Source of the DNA: Marinobacter oulmenensis
GTDB lineage: Bacteria; Pseudomonadota; Gammaproteobacteria; Pseudomonadales; Oleiphilaceae
Length of the DNA stretch: 64,000 nt
Assembly: GCF_014201735.1 (NCBI RefSeq)
Contig: NZ_JACHFE010000001.1
Span: 248,001 to 312,000 of the forward strand
Direction of reading: 5' to 3'
The first letter of the stretch is position 1. Every line of letters starts with the position of its first letter. The translations under genes were made by a program, and so were the position numbers. The notes under the pieces are model-generated. The model was not told the origin of the DNA, did not search any database, and saw only the letters and a list, made by a program, of their open reading frames with translations. Shown here in pieces: positions 1 to 9,111 of this stretch.

Positions 1-962
1 GGGGTGCTCCGGCTGATGGGGCCTCCATGTCCTCGAAAGAGAAGCACGCGGCAAAGTCTGCTGATATCTCTGAATCGATGCCTGAGCCGCAGGGCGTGGT
101 CTCCTCCTCTGTGCGGGTGGTTGCAACACCTCTGGCACGTCGACTGGCCCATGAGCATGGTGTGGACATGGTTGGCATTACGGGGTCCGGCCCCAGAGGC
201 CGAATTAAGGCCGAGGATGTGCGAGCTGTGGTGAGTCGGAGTGATCAGGCGAGGTCTGCTTTCCTTGAACAGGCTGCCGAGCGCACACCGGCAGGGGGCG
301 TTGTCCAGACGATGGCCCGGCGGATGGTCGAAGCCAAGCAGACCGTGCCCCATTTTTACCTTGCAACTGAGGTTGAAGTGACGGAGCTGATGGGCTTGCG
401 GGAACGCCTTAACGATAATGACGATGCCCCCAAACTGACCATCAACCATTTTATTATCGCAGCCGTTGCCTCAGCTCTGCGTGCGATGCCGGAGCAAAAC
501 CGGATATGGGATAACGGGGACATTGTCCAGTTTCAGAGTGTGGATGTCGGTGTCGCGGTGTCCACGGAAAAAGGGCTAATGGCTCCGGTACTGCGCGATC
601 TGGATAGTTGTTCCCTGGATGATATCGCCCTCCGTGCCACTGATTTGGTTGACCGCACTCGTGAAGGCCAGGCAACCAGAGACGATCTTCAGGGCGGAGC
701 AATCACGATATCGAATGCGGGCATGTTCAATGTCACCTACATGACGCCAATCATTAACCCGCCACAGTCCGCCATTCTCGGAATAGGAAGCGTGCGTGAG
801 CTTTTCCGGCCGGCAACGGATGGTACCCCAGTATTGCACCGGGAGATGGGTGTGGTTCTGGCAGGTGATCACCGTCTGCATGACGGTGCCAGTGGGTTGC
901 GTTTCCTCAATCGGGTCATCGAATTATTGCAGGACCCATATCGACTGCTTCGCGGCGTGTAA
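1..962 (+). CDS. 2-oxoacid dehydrogenase complex E2 (dihydrolipoamide acyltransferase), 5'-truncated
   Basis: Core subunit that moves an acyl group from lipoamide to CoA in a 2-oxoacid dehydrogenase complex in the cytoplasm. The frame (codons from base 3) is open to the window edge, so the N-terminal lipoyl domain is probably outside and the ATG at 27 is probably internal. About 319 residues are visible: a Ser/Ala/Pro-type linker, an E3-binding domain (ATPLARRLA then GSGPRGRI), and the CoA-acyltransferase core ending in DHRLHDG, which carries the catalytic His and Asp. The core motif VPHFYLATEVEV is typical of pyruvate and branched-chain E2. It sits 18 bases upstream of an acyl-CoA dehydrogenase gene, and an E3 gene lies at the other end of the cluster. 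Which 2-oxoacid is used cannot be told. Confidence 0.9.
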   Translation, partial: GAPADGASMSSKEKHAAKSADISESMPEPQGVVSSSVRVVATPLARRLAHEHGVDMVGITGSGPRGRIKAEDVRAVVSRSDQARSAFLEQAAERTPAGGVVQTMARRMVEAKQTVPHFYLATEVEVTELMGLRERLNDNDDAPKLTINHFIIAAVASALRAMPEQNRIWDNGDIVQFQSVDVGVAVSTEKGLMAPVLRDLDSCSLDDIALRATDLVDRTREGQATRDDLQGGAITISNAGMFNVTYMTPIINPPQSAILGIGSVRELFRPATDGTPVLHREMGVVLAGDHRLHDGASGLRFLNRVIELLQDPYRLLRGV

Positions 963-980
963 TGAATAGAGGCAAAAATA

Positions 981-2153
981 ATGGATTTTTCACTGACCGA
1001 AGAACAACAAATGATTATCGAGACCGCGCGCAAGGTGGGCTCAGAGTTTGGTCTGGAGTATTGGGCTGAAAAGGACGAAAAGAAAGAATTCCCGACGGAG
1101 TGCTGGCAGGCGATCTGTGATGCGGGGCTGGCAGGCGCAAGCCTGCCGGTGGAGTTTGGTGGCTCCAACCTTGGCATGTTGGAGATGGCTCTGATCATTG
1201 AAGAGCTGGCCGCCAGCGGTGCTGGAGCTACGGTCGGGCAGATGTTTATGATCAACCCGATTTTTGGCGGGGTATCTGTCTCCAAATTTGGTAGCCCAGC
1301 TATGCAGAATGAGTTGTTGCCGGCTCTTGCTGATGGTCGTCTGAATTTCTGCATGGCGCTCACAGAACCCGACGCGGGAACGAATACTCTGGCGATGAAA
1401 ACCTTTGCTTCGCCTGAAGGGGACGGGTGGCGTCTTAACGGTCGCAAGATTTGGATTACGGCGGTTGATGCTGCCCAGAAAATGCTGGTTGTCGCCCGAA
1501 CCAGAAAAGCTGAAGAGGTGGAAAGGCCTACCCAGGGCATCTCAATGTTCGTGATTGACGTGGACCGTGAAGGCCTTAGTTATACCCCGATAGATAAGGT
1601 TGGTACACGTACCCTTAGCGCCTGTTCAGTGTTTTTTGATGATGTTTTTATCAGATCGGATGAGCTGATTGGAACATTGGATAATGGTTTCAAGGAACTC
1701 CTACATGTGCTCAACACGGAACGTGTTGTAACCACCGCCTGCATGGTGGGAGCCGGCAGGTTGGCGGAGCGGCTTGCGATACAGTACGCCAATGACCGGA
1801 AGGTCTTTGGAGGTCGACCGATATCTGCATACCAGGGATTGCAGTTCCCGTTGGCTCAGTCGCATGCCGAGCTGAAGTGCGCCCGGCTGATGAACCTTCA
1901 CGCAGCCGCGCTATACGACGCTGGCCATCCCTATGCCAGTGAGGCAAATACCGCAAAGCTGATTGGCTCACAGGCTGCTACCCATGCCATTGAACGCAGC
2001 ATGCAGGCGATGGGAGGAATGGGGTATGCCAAGGAGTTCCACGTTGAGCGGTTATGGCGTGATGCACGCCTGTTCAAGTTTGCTCCAATCTCCGAGGAAA
2101 TGATCCTTAACTTTATCGCCACTCACGACCTGGGTATGCCCAAGTCCTACTAG
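981..2153 (+). CDS. acyl-CoA dehydrogenase
   Basis: FAD-dependent flavoprotein of 390 residues that introduces an alpha,beta double bond into an acyl-CoA and passes electrons to ETF. The start DFSLTEEQQMI is typical of the family. The FAD/substrate motif MALTEPDAGTNTLAMKT is near residue 130, and the C-terminal MQAMGGMGYAKEFHVERLWRD is the usual dimer/FAD-contact region. The region that often reads YEGTSE is APISEEM here, so the catalytic glutamate is probably one of those two Glu; this variant also occurs in short/branched-chain subfamilies. It follows the E2 gene closely and precedes a CoA ligase, which fits a ligase-dehydrogenase pair. Substrate unknown. Confidence 0.92.
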   Translation: MDFSLTEEQQMIIETARKVGSEFGLEYWAEKDEKKEFPTECWQAICDAGLAGASLPVEFGGSNLGMLEMALIIEELAASGAGATVGQMFMINPIFGGVSVSKFGSPAMQNELLPALADGRLNFCMALTEPDAGTNTLAMKTFASPEGDGWRLNGRKIWITAVDAAQKMLVVARTRKAEEVERPTQGISMFVIDVDREGLSYTPIDKVGTRTLSACSVFFDDVFIRSDELIGTLDNGFKELLHVLNTERVVTTACMVGAGRLAERLAIQYANDRKVFGGRPISAYQGLQFPLAQSHAELKCARLMNLHAAALYDAGHPYASEANTAKLIGSQAATHAIERSMQAMGGMGYAKEFHVERLWRDARLFKFAPISEEMILNFIATHDLGMPKSY

Positions 2154-2210
2154 GCTGACATTCCTGGCGGGGGCTGTCCCGACGTCAGTAAGCCGGAGGA
2201 GAGGATTACG

Positions 2211-3734
2211 ATGCTTAACCTAACTGCTTCAGTTTCCTACCACGCGAAACGGGCGCCTGACCGCGTGGCAATCATCTATGACGATGAGGTTATTAGTTAC
2301 GGAGAGCTCTACCACCGGGTTACCCGAATGGCCTCCTTGCTCCATGCAAAGGGTATAGGGCAAAACGATGTAGTCGCCATGTTTATGAAGAACAGCCCCG
2401 CATTTGTGGAGATCGCTCTGGCGATTAGCTACGTCGGAGCGGTTTTCCTGCCGATTAATTTTCGGCTGGCGGCTGGTGAAGCTGAGCATATTCTCAAGGA
2501 TGCAGGGGCCAAGCTGCTTTTCATGGACGAAGAGTTTGCCAGGCTGAAAACCCTGGGATTTATGAAGATCATTGTGGGTGCGGTCGCTCAGGGTGATTCC
2601 CGACATTTGGTGCCAGATGATCTTCCAGCACCCTACCCGGTGCAGCGTAGCGAAAATGATCTGATGCGATTGATGTATACCTCCGGAACAACATCCCGCC
2701 CGAAGGGGGTTATGCACACCTACGGTAACTTTTACTGGAAATCGTTCGACCACATTATTGCTTTATCACTGACCTGTGATCAGCGCCTGCTCGTGGTTGG
2801 GCCGCTCTACCATGTGGGAGCCTTTGATCTGCCAGGTATGGCTGTGATGTTGGTGGGTGGCTCCCTGGTGTTGCATCGGGATTTTGATCCCGAGCAGGTC
2901 CTTGCCTCAATTGAACGACACAAAATCACCTGTGGCTGGATGGCGCCGGTCATGCTCTCGCGTGTATTGGCTACCGATAACCCGGGCCGTTTTGATCTCA
3001 GTTCCTTTCAGTGGTGTATAGCTGGCGGCGAAAAAACTCCGGAAGTCCGTATTCGGGATTTTACGCGGGTATTCAGTGATGGTCGGTTTATCGATGGCTT
3101 TGGTATGACCGAGACCTGTAGTGGTGACACGTTAATGGAGCCGGGCCGGGAGTTCGACAAGATCGGCTCTGTCGGGAGAGCGCTGGCTCACGTGGAAATC
3201 CGGATCGTTGATAGCAAGGGGATGACGCTGCCGCCAAACACTCAGGGCGAAATCTGTGTGCGTGGGCCAAAGGTGACCAAGGGATACTGGAATGCTCCAG
3301 ACAAAACGGCCGAGAGTTTTTTCGACGACTGGTTGCGCACTGGGGACATCGGAGTGCTGGATGACGAAGGCTTTCTGTTCATCACTGACCGTGCCAAGGA
3401 CATGATCCTGACTGGAGCGGAGAACGTGGCCTCTTGCGAAGTTGAAGGTGTTATCTATGAGTTGGATCAGGTTGCTGAAGCGGCGGTGATTGGGGTGCCA
3501 GACGTGGAATGGGGTGAGCGCATTGTTGCAGCTGTTGTTCCCAACCCCGACGCAGACCTTACCTATGAACAATTAAGGGATCACTGTCGGGCCCAACTGG
3601 CTGGTTTCAAAGTACCGCGGGAACTGCATATCTTCGAACAGCTTCCGCGCAATCCATCCGGGAAGATTCTGAAGCGTAGGCTACGGGAAGATTTGCAGGA
3701 GCGGTCCCGGGGAAATGAAACGGGGGAACAATAA
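2211..3734 (+). CDS. acyl-CoA synthetase (AMP-forming)
   Basis: Adenylate-forming ligase of 507 residues that activates a carboxylic acid with ATP and CoA. The ATP-binding P-loop MYTSGTTSRPKGVMHT is near residue 155. GFGMTETCSG is the adenine motif, LRTGDIGVLDDEG carries the ribose-binding Asp, and PRNPSGKILKRRLRE holds the C-terminal catalytic Lys. Length is normal for medium/short-chain ligases of this class. The ATG has a strong GGAGGAGAGG ribosome site. It presumably makes the substrate for the acyl-CoA dehydrogenase upstream; the acid itself cannot be read from sequence. Confidence 0.92.
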   Translation: MLNLTASVSYHAKRAPDRVAIIYDDEVISYGELYHRVTRMASLLHAKGIGQNDVVAMFMKNSPAFVEIALAISYVGAVFLPINFRLAAGEAEHILKDAGAKLLFMDEEFARLKTLGFMKIIVGAVAQGDSRHLVPDDLPAPYPVQRSENDLMRLMYTSGTTSRPKGVMHTYGNFYWKSFDHIIALSLTCDQRLLVVGPLYHVGAFDLPGMAVMLVGGSLVLHRDFDPEQVLASIERHKITCGWMAPVMLSRVLATDNPGRFDLSSFQWCIAGGEKTPEVRIRDFTRVFSDGRFIDGFGMTETCSGDTLMEPGREFDKIGSVGRALAHVEIRIVDSKGMTLPPNTQGEICVRGPKVTKGYWNAPDKTAESFFDDWLRTGDIGVLDDEGFLFITDRAKDMILTGAENVASCEVEGVIYELDQVAEAAVIGVPDVEWGERIVAAVVPNPDADLTYEQLRDHCRAQLAGFKVPRELHIFEQLPRNPSGKILKRRLREDLQERSRGNETGEQ

Positions 3735-3736
3735 CA

Positions 3737-5083
3737 ATGACTCTTGCTCAACACTTTGCTCATTTTATAAAAGGCCTTCGACTTGAACACATTCCCGAGG
3801 AGGTTATCAACAAGGCGCGGACCTGCGTTCTTAATGGTTATGGGATTGCCTTGGGGTCACATACGACAGCGTTTGCGCCCGTAGCGGGTAAGGCTGTGTT
3901 GGCCATGGATGGTGAACGTGAATGCGGGGCAACGTTGCTCAGTGACGGTCGCAGAACTACGACAGCCGGCGCGACGCTTGCCAATGCAGCACTCTTTCAT
4001 GGACGAGCCCAGGAAGATACATGCGGCGTGGCCCATTTTGGTGCCGTTCTGCTGCCATTGCTAACCGGCCTGCTGGAGGAAGGTAATGGCGTCATAGAGG
4101 ACTTCCTCCCAGCGTTGATTGCCGGCTATGAGATAGGCGGCGCGCTGGAGAGCGCCTATTCCCCGATAACGACAGCCGCCGGCCTTAGGGCTTCGCCGTT
4201 ATACGGTAGCGTAGCTGCAGCGGCCGCGGTGTCCCGGCTCTGGAATCTTTCTGTAGAGCAGACGACTTCCGCCCTGGCGAATGCGGCGAGTTTTACCGGC
4301 GGTATCCTTCAGTCATTTGGTGACGGCACGGATGAGTGGCGTTACCAGGTTGGCATGGCTGGCAGGAATGGGCTTGCTTCCGCCTGGCTGGCACGAGCGG
4401 GGTCCGTTTCGGCGGTAAATGCTTTTGAGGGGCGAAGTGGCTTTATACAGGCGTTTGTCCGTCAGGCGCCTGATGTGGATGCCATTGCCGAAAAGCTGGG
4501 CAAGGACTGGTCGGTTCTTAAAGTAACCTTCAAACCCCACCCTGTATGCGCTCTGAACCAGACACCGGTTAGCGCTGCTATTGAATTGCGTGACCGCTTG
4601 GATGGCCGCCGGATTGAGGCGGTTCGGGTTTATCTCAACCCAACCGTTGTTGGCTACGCAGGCATGGATACTGAGGGGCCTTTCCATAGTGTTTCCGGCA
4701 CCCTGATGAGTATTCAGTTTTGTGTCGCCACCACGCTCTTATATGGCACTCCAACGATTGCGCGGATGGGTCATTTTGACGATCCAGGGGTCAGCCACCT
4801 GATTCCAAGGGTCAAGCCCTTGGCGGATCCTGACATGGGGCTGCTGTCCTGCCGCATTGAAGCGGATGTGGAAGGAGAATCAATCTGCATCGATCGGCGT
4901 GTGGATCACACCGAGTATGCCTACGACAGAAAGCAGGTATCGGAACTGGTTCGTCGTATCGGAGAGGAAACCGGTGTGCCTCCGGCTGCCTATGATCGTC
5001 TGGAAAAATTCACCAACGAACTGCCTTACGCTGATCTTAATGATGTGTTTGCCGCGTTTAAAAATATACAGAAAGCCGGCTAA
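3737..5083 (+). CDS. MmgE/PrpD family protein
   Basis: Protein of 448 residues in the MmgE/PrpD family, which includes 2-methylcitrate dehydratase, cis-aconitate decarboxylase and iminodisuccinate epimerase. Family marks are the N-terminal helical part, HGRAQEDTCGVAHFGA where PrpD has a DDT/H motif, the VSRLWNLSVEQTTSALANAAS helix, and TFKPHPVCALNQTPV in the middle. The EDT in place of DDT is a small deviation. The ATG follows the ligase stop by two bases, so translation is probably coupled. In this cluster it could hydrate, dehydrate or decarboxylate a polycarboxylic acid. It is not accompanied by prpB or prpC, so I do not call it prpD. Confidence 0.85.
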   Translation: MTLAQHFAHFIKGLRLEHIPEEVINKARTCVLNGYGIALGSHTTAFAPVAGKAVLAMDGERECGATLLSDGRRTTTAGATLANAALFHGRAQEDTCGVAHFGAVLLPLLTGLLEEGNGVIEDFLPALIAGYEIGGALESAYSPITTAAGLRASPLYGSVAAAAAVSRLWNLSVEQTTSALANAASFTGGILQSFGDGTDEWRYQVGMAGRNGLASAWLARAGSVSAVNAFEGRSGFIQAFVRQAPDVDAIAEKLGKDWSVLKVTFKPHPVCALNQTPVSAAIELRDRLDGRRIEAVRVYLNPTVVGYAGMDTEGPFHSVSGTLMSIQFCVATTLLYGTPTIARMGHFDDPGVSHLIPRVKPLADPDMGLLSCRIEADVEGESICIDRRVDHTEYAYDRKQVSELVRRIGEETGVPPAAYDRLEKFTNELPYADLNDVFAAFKNIQKAG

Positions 5084-5152
5084 CTCAGTGGAAAGTGCTC
5101 ACCATTCGGGTGGCATGCTGACAATAAGTACAAATAAATGAAGGAGAAAAAC

Positions 5153-6358
5153 ATGACAAAAACTAAAACCCTTACAGCGATATCATTTGTAGCTGCACTT
5201 TTTTCAACAACAACGGTTTTGGCCGAAGACACTATTAAAATCGGTATGACTTCCGCCCTGACGGGACCATACAACGAATTTGGGGAGGGCAACCGGCGCG
5301 CGGTAGAACTGGCCGTGGAACAATGGAATGCACAAGGTGGCATCAATGGTAGAGAAATTGAGGTTGCTGAACTTCTGGATGATCAGTTGAACCCCGATCG
5401 GGCAGTTCAGAATATGCGGCGTATTCTTGATAACGAAGAGATCGTTGGAATTATTGGTCCGGCGGGTAGCGGCCCAACCCTGGCTGTAATGGATATGGTT
5501 GAGGCCGATGGTCGACCCTATATGAACCCCATTGCTCAGACTCCGGTGATTACTTACCCAGATGGCACCACGGGGGAAAATCCCAGGGGAAATATATTCT
5601 CTTTTGCGTTGCAGAATGACGTTGAAGCTGTCGCGATGGGTCAATACCTGGCTGATAACTTTGAACGGGTTGGTGTCATCCATGAAAGTACCGCTTATGG
5701 GGTAACTGGCGCTGATCAGCTTGCAGCGTCGTTGGATAAAAACGGGGCCGATGAGCCCGTGGCCGTATATTCCTATAACCAGGGTGCTCAGGATATGACG
5801 GCCCAGGTGGCACGCCTTAAACGGGACAATGTCGATGTAATTTCTGCCATCGGTCTGGGGACGGATTTGGCAGTTCTGCGTAGAACCATGGCTCGCTTGG
5901 CCGTTGATGTACCACTTCTTGCCTCTAATGGAGCTCTTGGGCAGCCCTACCAGGAAGGTGCAGGTGACCTGACCGTCGGTACTCTCGGAACGATGATCGG
6001 TGCCTTCTCCAAACCCATGCGTGAGGCGACGGCTGATTTTGCCCAGGCCTATAAGGACAAATATGGTACTGACCGCTGGTGGGGTAACGATCCGCAGTCC
6101 CCGCAGCTGTTTATGGCTATCTCCGTGTCCAACGCTTATGACGCAGCAAACATACTCTTTGAGGGGATCCGTAGGGCGGAATCGACGGAGCCTGAGGCTA
6201 TTATCAATGGCATTGAATCCATTCTGGATTATGAAGGGGTGAATGCTGTTTATAGCTTCTCCGAGGGGCGCCACCACGGCATCGACCCCGATTCCATCAA
6301 AGTCTTCGAGTACGTGAAACAGGGCTCCAATATGCACTTGGAGCCCGTGACCGAGTAA
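5153..6358 (+). CDS. ABC transporter substrate-binding protein, branched-chain amino acid type
   Basis: Periplasmic binding protein of the LivJ/LivK class (Peripla_BP_6), 401 residues. The start at 5153 is chosen because AAGGAG lies six bases upstream; an earlier in-frame ATG at 5138 overlaps that ribosome site. The N terminus is a clear signal peptide ending TTTVLA before EDTIKIG. The mature start (GMTSALTGPYNEFG), then a long IMGPAGSG-like ligand segment (GIIGPAGSGPTLAV), follow the family. First gene of a complete importer; a hairpin after its stop fits higher expression than the membrane genes. LivJ-like proteins bind many things (amino acids, amides, aromatic or short acids), so the ligand is open. 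Confidence 0.9.
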   Translation: MTKTKTLTAISFVAALFSTTTVLAEDTIKIGMTSALTGPYNEFGEGNRRAVELAVEQWNAQGGINGREIEVAELLDDQLNPDRAVQNMRRILDNEEIVGIIGPAGSGPTLAVMDMVEADGRPYMNPIAQTPVITYPDGTTGENPRGNIFSFALQNDVEAVAMGQYLADNFERVGVIHESTAYGVTGADQLAASLDKNGADEPVAVYSYNQGAQDMTAQVARLKRDNVDVISAIGLGTDLAVLRRTMARLAVDVPLLASNGALGQPYQEGAGDLTVGTLGTMIGAFSKPMREATADFAQAYKDKYGTDRWWGNDPQSPQLFMAISVSNAYDAANILFEGIRRAESTEPEAIINGIESILDYEGVNAVYSFSEGRHHGIDPDSIKVFEYVKQGSNMHLEPVTE

Positions 6359-6363
6359 ACAGA

Positions 6364-6391
6364 GCACTGGGCTGCCCAGGCGGCCCAGTGC
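6364..6391 (+). other. intercistronic stem-loop after the binding-protein gene
   Basis: Perfect 9-bp stem GCACTGGGC / GCCCAGTGC with a 10-base loop between the binding-protein stop and the permease gene. No T-run follows, so it is more likely an mRNA 3'-end stabiliser than a terminator. Such hairpins are common after binding-protein genes and raise their level relative to the permeases. Confidence 0.6.
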
Positions 6392-6424
6392 ACAGGTTGG
6401 TTACTGCTATTCGGAGAGCTAGGC

Positions 6425-7309
6425 ATGGACTTTTTTATACAGATGCTGGCATCGGGGCTGAGTGTCGGGGCGGTATACGCCTTGGTTGGCTTGGGCTTGA
6501 ACCTGACTTTCTGGACCACTCGAGTGCTCAACTTTGGCCAGGGAGCGGTACTAATGGTTGGGGCGATGGTCACTGCGGTACTGATTGCATCAGGTACGCA
6601 TGTCATTTTCGCGGTGGCAGTTGCTCTGCTGACGGCGGCTTTTATTCTGATTCTCATTGAAGCCTTGGCGGTGCGTCCGCTGGCCAAGGCGACAGGCTCA
6701 ATGGGCTGGATCGTGTCTACGTTAGGTGCCGGCATCCTTCTTCAGGGTCTGGCCAGTTGGCGCTTTGGAACACAGGCCGTTGCCTTTCCGGACGTGTTGT
6801 TCTCAAGTGCTGATACTGTGCAGTTCCTCGGTGCTTACATCTCTGTGCAGTATATAGCCGTCTTTGTAATCAGTGTTCTGATCGTTGTTCTGATGGAACT
6901 TTTCCTTCGCCGGTCAACATGGGGATATGCAGTACGTGCAGTCGCTCATGATAACGAATTCGCTGCATTGCTTGGCATTCCGGTACGTCGGGTTGTTCTC
7001 GCCTCATTTATGGTTAGCGGTCTGCTAGCAGGTGTAGCCGGTATTCTGGTTTCCCAGGTTTCCGGCACGGTTGATCCCGGCTTCGGTATGCATCTCCTGA
7101 TCCTGGCATTTGTCGCAACAGTTGTTGGCGGAATGGGCAGCGCTTTTGGATCGTTGGTTGGAGGCTTGCTTCTCGGTGTGCTTGAAAAGCTAGTGGGGGG
7201 GTATTGGTCGCCTGCAGCAGCCGAGATCGTGGCGTTTATCCTGCTCGTCGGTGTATTGACGATTCGGCCCCAAGGACTGTTTGGCAAACCGGAGGCTGTC
7301 AAAGTATGA
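6425..7309 (+). CDS. branched-chain amino acid type ABC permease (LivH-like)
   Basis: Inner-membrane permease subunit, 294 residues, of the LivH family. It is almost wholly hydrophobic with about eight membrane helices. The motif YALVGLGLNLTFW near the N terminus and the cytoplasmic loop GYAVRAVAHDNEFAALLGI (the EAA-like contact loop for the ATPase) are diagnostic; the C-terminal GGMGSAFGSLVGGLLLG repeat is also usual. The stop overlaps the next start as ATGA (7306-7309), so it is translationally coupled to the permease-ATPase fusion. Confidence 0.92.
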   Translation: MDFFIQMLASGLSVGAVYALVGLGLNLTFWTTRVLNFGQGAVLMVGAMVTAVLIASGTHVIFAVAVALLTAAFILILIEALAVRPLAKATGSMGWIVSTLGAGILLQGLASWRFGTQAVAFPDVLFSSADTVQFLGAYISVQYIAVFVISVLIVVLMELFLRRSTWGYAVRAVAHDNEFAALLGIPVRRVVLASFMVSGLLAGVAGILVSQVSGTVDPGFGMHLLILAFVATVVGGMGSAFGSLVGGLLLGVLEKLVGGYWSPAAAEIVAFILLVGVLTIRPQGLFGKPEAVKV

Positions 7310-9111
7310 AATCGATGCTGAATAAACTTCAGGGCGTAATCTCCAATGCCTATGTATTGATAGTCCTGATGCTTGCTATGGCTGTTGCTGCTCCATTTTC
7401 AGACGCTGGCACTGTTCAGATGTGGTGCTTCGCCGCCATTAACGTTCTGCTGGCGCAGAGTGTAAACCTGTTAACAGGGATTGCCGGACAGATCTCACTT
7501 GGCCACGCAGGTTTCTTTGCAATCGGGGCCTATACGAGTGCAATCGCCATGACGAACTGGGGCGTTCCTCTGCCACTGGCAGTTGCGTTCTCGAGCCTGA
7601 TGGGCACGGCGGTGGGGTATCTGCTCTCTATTCCTGCCGGAAGGGTGAGAGAGTTTTATCTTGCCATGATGTCGTTGGCTTTCGGTCTGATTGTATATGA
7701 GCTGCTTCGGGAATGGCGCGGTGTGACTGGCGGAGTAATGGGTATGCGGGGCATACCCTCTGCACAGATTGGTACATTGGAACTGTTTGGCATTGAATTA
7801 GGCACCGTAGAGTATTTCTGGGGGCTTCTGTTTGCAGTTCTGGTAGTGATGTGGATGCTTCGCAATTTTGTAAAAAGCCATTTTGGGCGTGCCTTTTATG
7901 CAGTGCATGTCTCTGAACTTTCTGCTGGGTCGTTGGGTATATCCCAGGGCGCTACCAAACGCTTTGCTTACGCGTTATCAGGTTGTATTGCCGGGCTTGC
8001 CGGTGGTTTTTATGCCTTCCTTGTGGGGTACCTGACGCCCGAGAGCTTTACGATGATGCGTTCGGTGGAGATTCTCGTCATGACCATCGTGGGTGGGTTG
8101 GGATCGCTTGTTGGTCCTGTGCTGGGGGCTGTGCTTTTTACGTATCTGCCGCAAAAACTACAGGCATTCAATGACTATCAGTATATCGTGTATGGCTTGG
8201 TGCTTTTACTCACGTTCACCCTGCTGCCCAAGGGATTGGCCGGGCTGTTCAATGTGCATACCCGATTTAGCAAGCGTGATCAGCTGAAGCTGACTACGGA
8301 TGCAAATGCGGCGTTGACTATGCGGACCCCCGCCTTTGATCCCCTGCTTAGGGTGGAAGATGTAGTGATGGAATTCTCCGGTCTGAGAGCGCTGGCTGGG
8401 GTATCACTTGAACTTCGCCGTGGCAGTGTAATGGCGTTGGTGGGACCCAATGGTTCGGGGAAAAGCACGTTGGTGAATGTGATCAGCGGCATATATGCCC
8501 CGACCCACGGGAAAATCTATTTTCAAGGCCGAAACATTTCAGGACTGCCATCACATGTGATTGCGCAGGCGGGCGTTTCGCGTACCTTCCAGGATCCTCG
8601 TAATGTCCCCGCCTTTACCGTCCGGGAGAACGTGTTGATGGGGGCCAATCGGCTATATCGACACAATGCATTGTCGGCCGCAGTCAATGCCAAATGGGCA
8701 AAAGTTGAGGAGTCCCGGGAACTTGCTCGGGTGGAGGCGTTACTGGGTGCTGCCGGCCTGTCCGATTCTGGAGATAAGGTCATTGGAGATTTGCCATACG
8801 GTACTCAGAGACTGGCGGAGGTTGCTCGTGCTTTGGCATCGGATCCGGAACTCTTACTTCTGGATGAACCTGCTGCTGGCTTGTCCGAGGCTGAAGCGGA
8901 ACAGCTGGTGGGATTGATTCGATTGGCTCAGCGTCATGGTGTTGCCGTGATCGTCATCGACCACCACATGGATTTTCTGGCTGGCCTGGTAGATGAGGTG
9001 GTGGTCTTTGAGGCAGGAGAGGAGATATACCGGGGCGATATGGACGGTATGCGTACGGACCCTGCGGTCATCGAAGCCTACCTGGGAGCGGAGGAAACCG
9101 AAAATGCTTGA
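7306..9111 (+). CDS. fused ABC permease-ATPase (LivM-LivG type)
   Basis: Single polypeptide of 601 residues joining a LivM-type permease (about 1-330) to a LivG-type ATPase (about 345-601). The permease half has the hallmark LTGIAGQISLGHAGFFAIGAY and a GGLGSLVGPVLGA repeat. The ATPase half has Walker A GPNGSGKST, Walker B LLLLDEPAAGL and a degenerate signature YGTQRLAEVARAL instead of LSGGQ, which is usual in LivG. The start at 7306 is taken from the ATGA overlap with livH; an earlier in-frame GTG at 7204 lies inside livH and is unlikely. The two functions are normally separate genes, although fused forms are known in this transporter class. It ends in a coupled overlap with the second ATPase gene. 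Confidence 0.9.
   Translation: MKSMLNKLQGVISNAYVLIVLMLAMAVAAPFSDAGTVQMWCFAAINVLLAQSVNLLTGIAGQISLGHAGFFAIGAYTSAIAMTNWGVPLPLAVAFSSLMGTAVGYLLSIPAGRVREFYLAMMSLAFGLIVYELLREWRGVTGGVMGMRGIPSAQIGTLELFGIELGTVEYFWGLLFAVLVVMWMLRNFVKSHFGRAFYAVHVSELSAGSLGISQGATKRFAYALSGCIAGLAGGFYAFLVGYLTPESFTMMRSVEILVMTIVGGLGSLVGPVLGAVLFTYLPQKLQAFNDYQYIVYGLVLLLTFTLLPKGLAGLFNVHTRFSKRDQLKLTTDANAALTMRTPAFDPLLRVEDVVMEFSGLRALAGVSLELRRGSVMALVGPNGSGKSTLVNVISGIYAPTHGKIYFQGRNISGLPSHVIAQAGVSRTFQDPRNVPAFTVRENVLMGANRLYRHNALSAAVNAKWAKVEESRELARVEALLGAAGLSDSGDKVIGDLPYGTQRLAEVARALASDPELLLLDEPAAGLSEAEAEQLVGLIRLAQRHGVAVIVIDHHMDFLAGLVDEVVVFEAGEEIYRGDMDGMRTDPAVIEAYLGAEETENA

Noticed and set aside
5204..6367. Long open frame of 387 codons on the minus strand opposite the binding-protein gene
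   Set aside because: It mirrors a gene with a clear signal peptide and family motifs, has no ribosome site and no recognisable domain.
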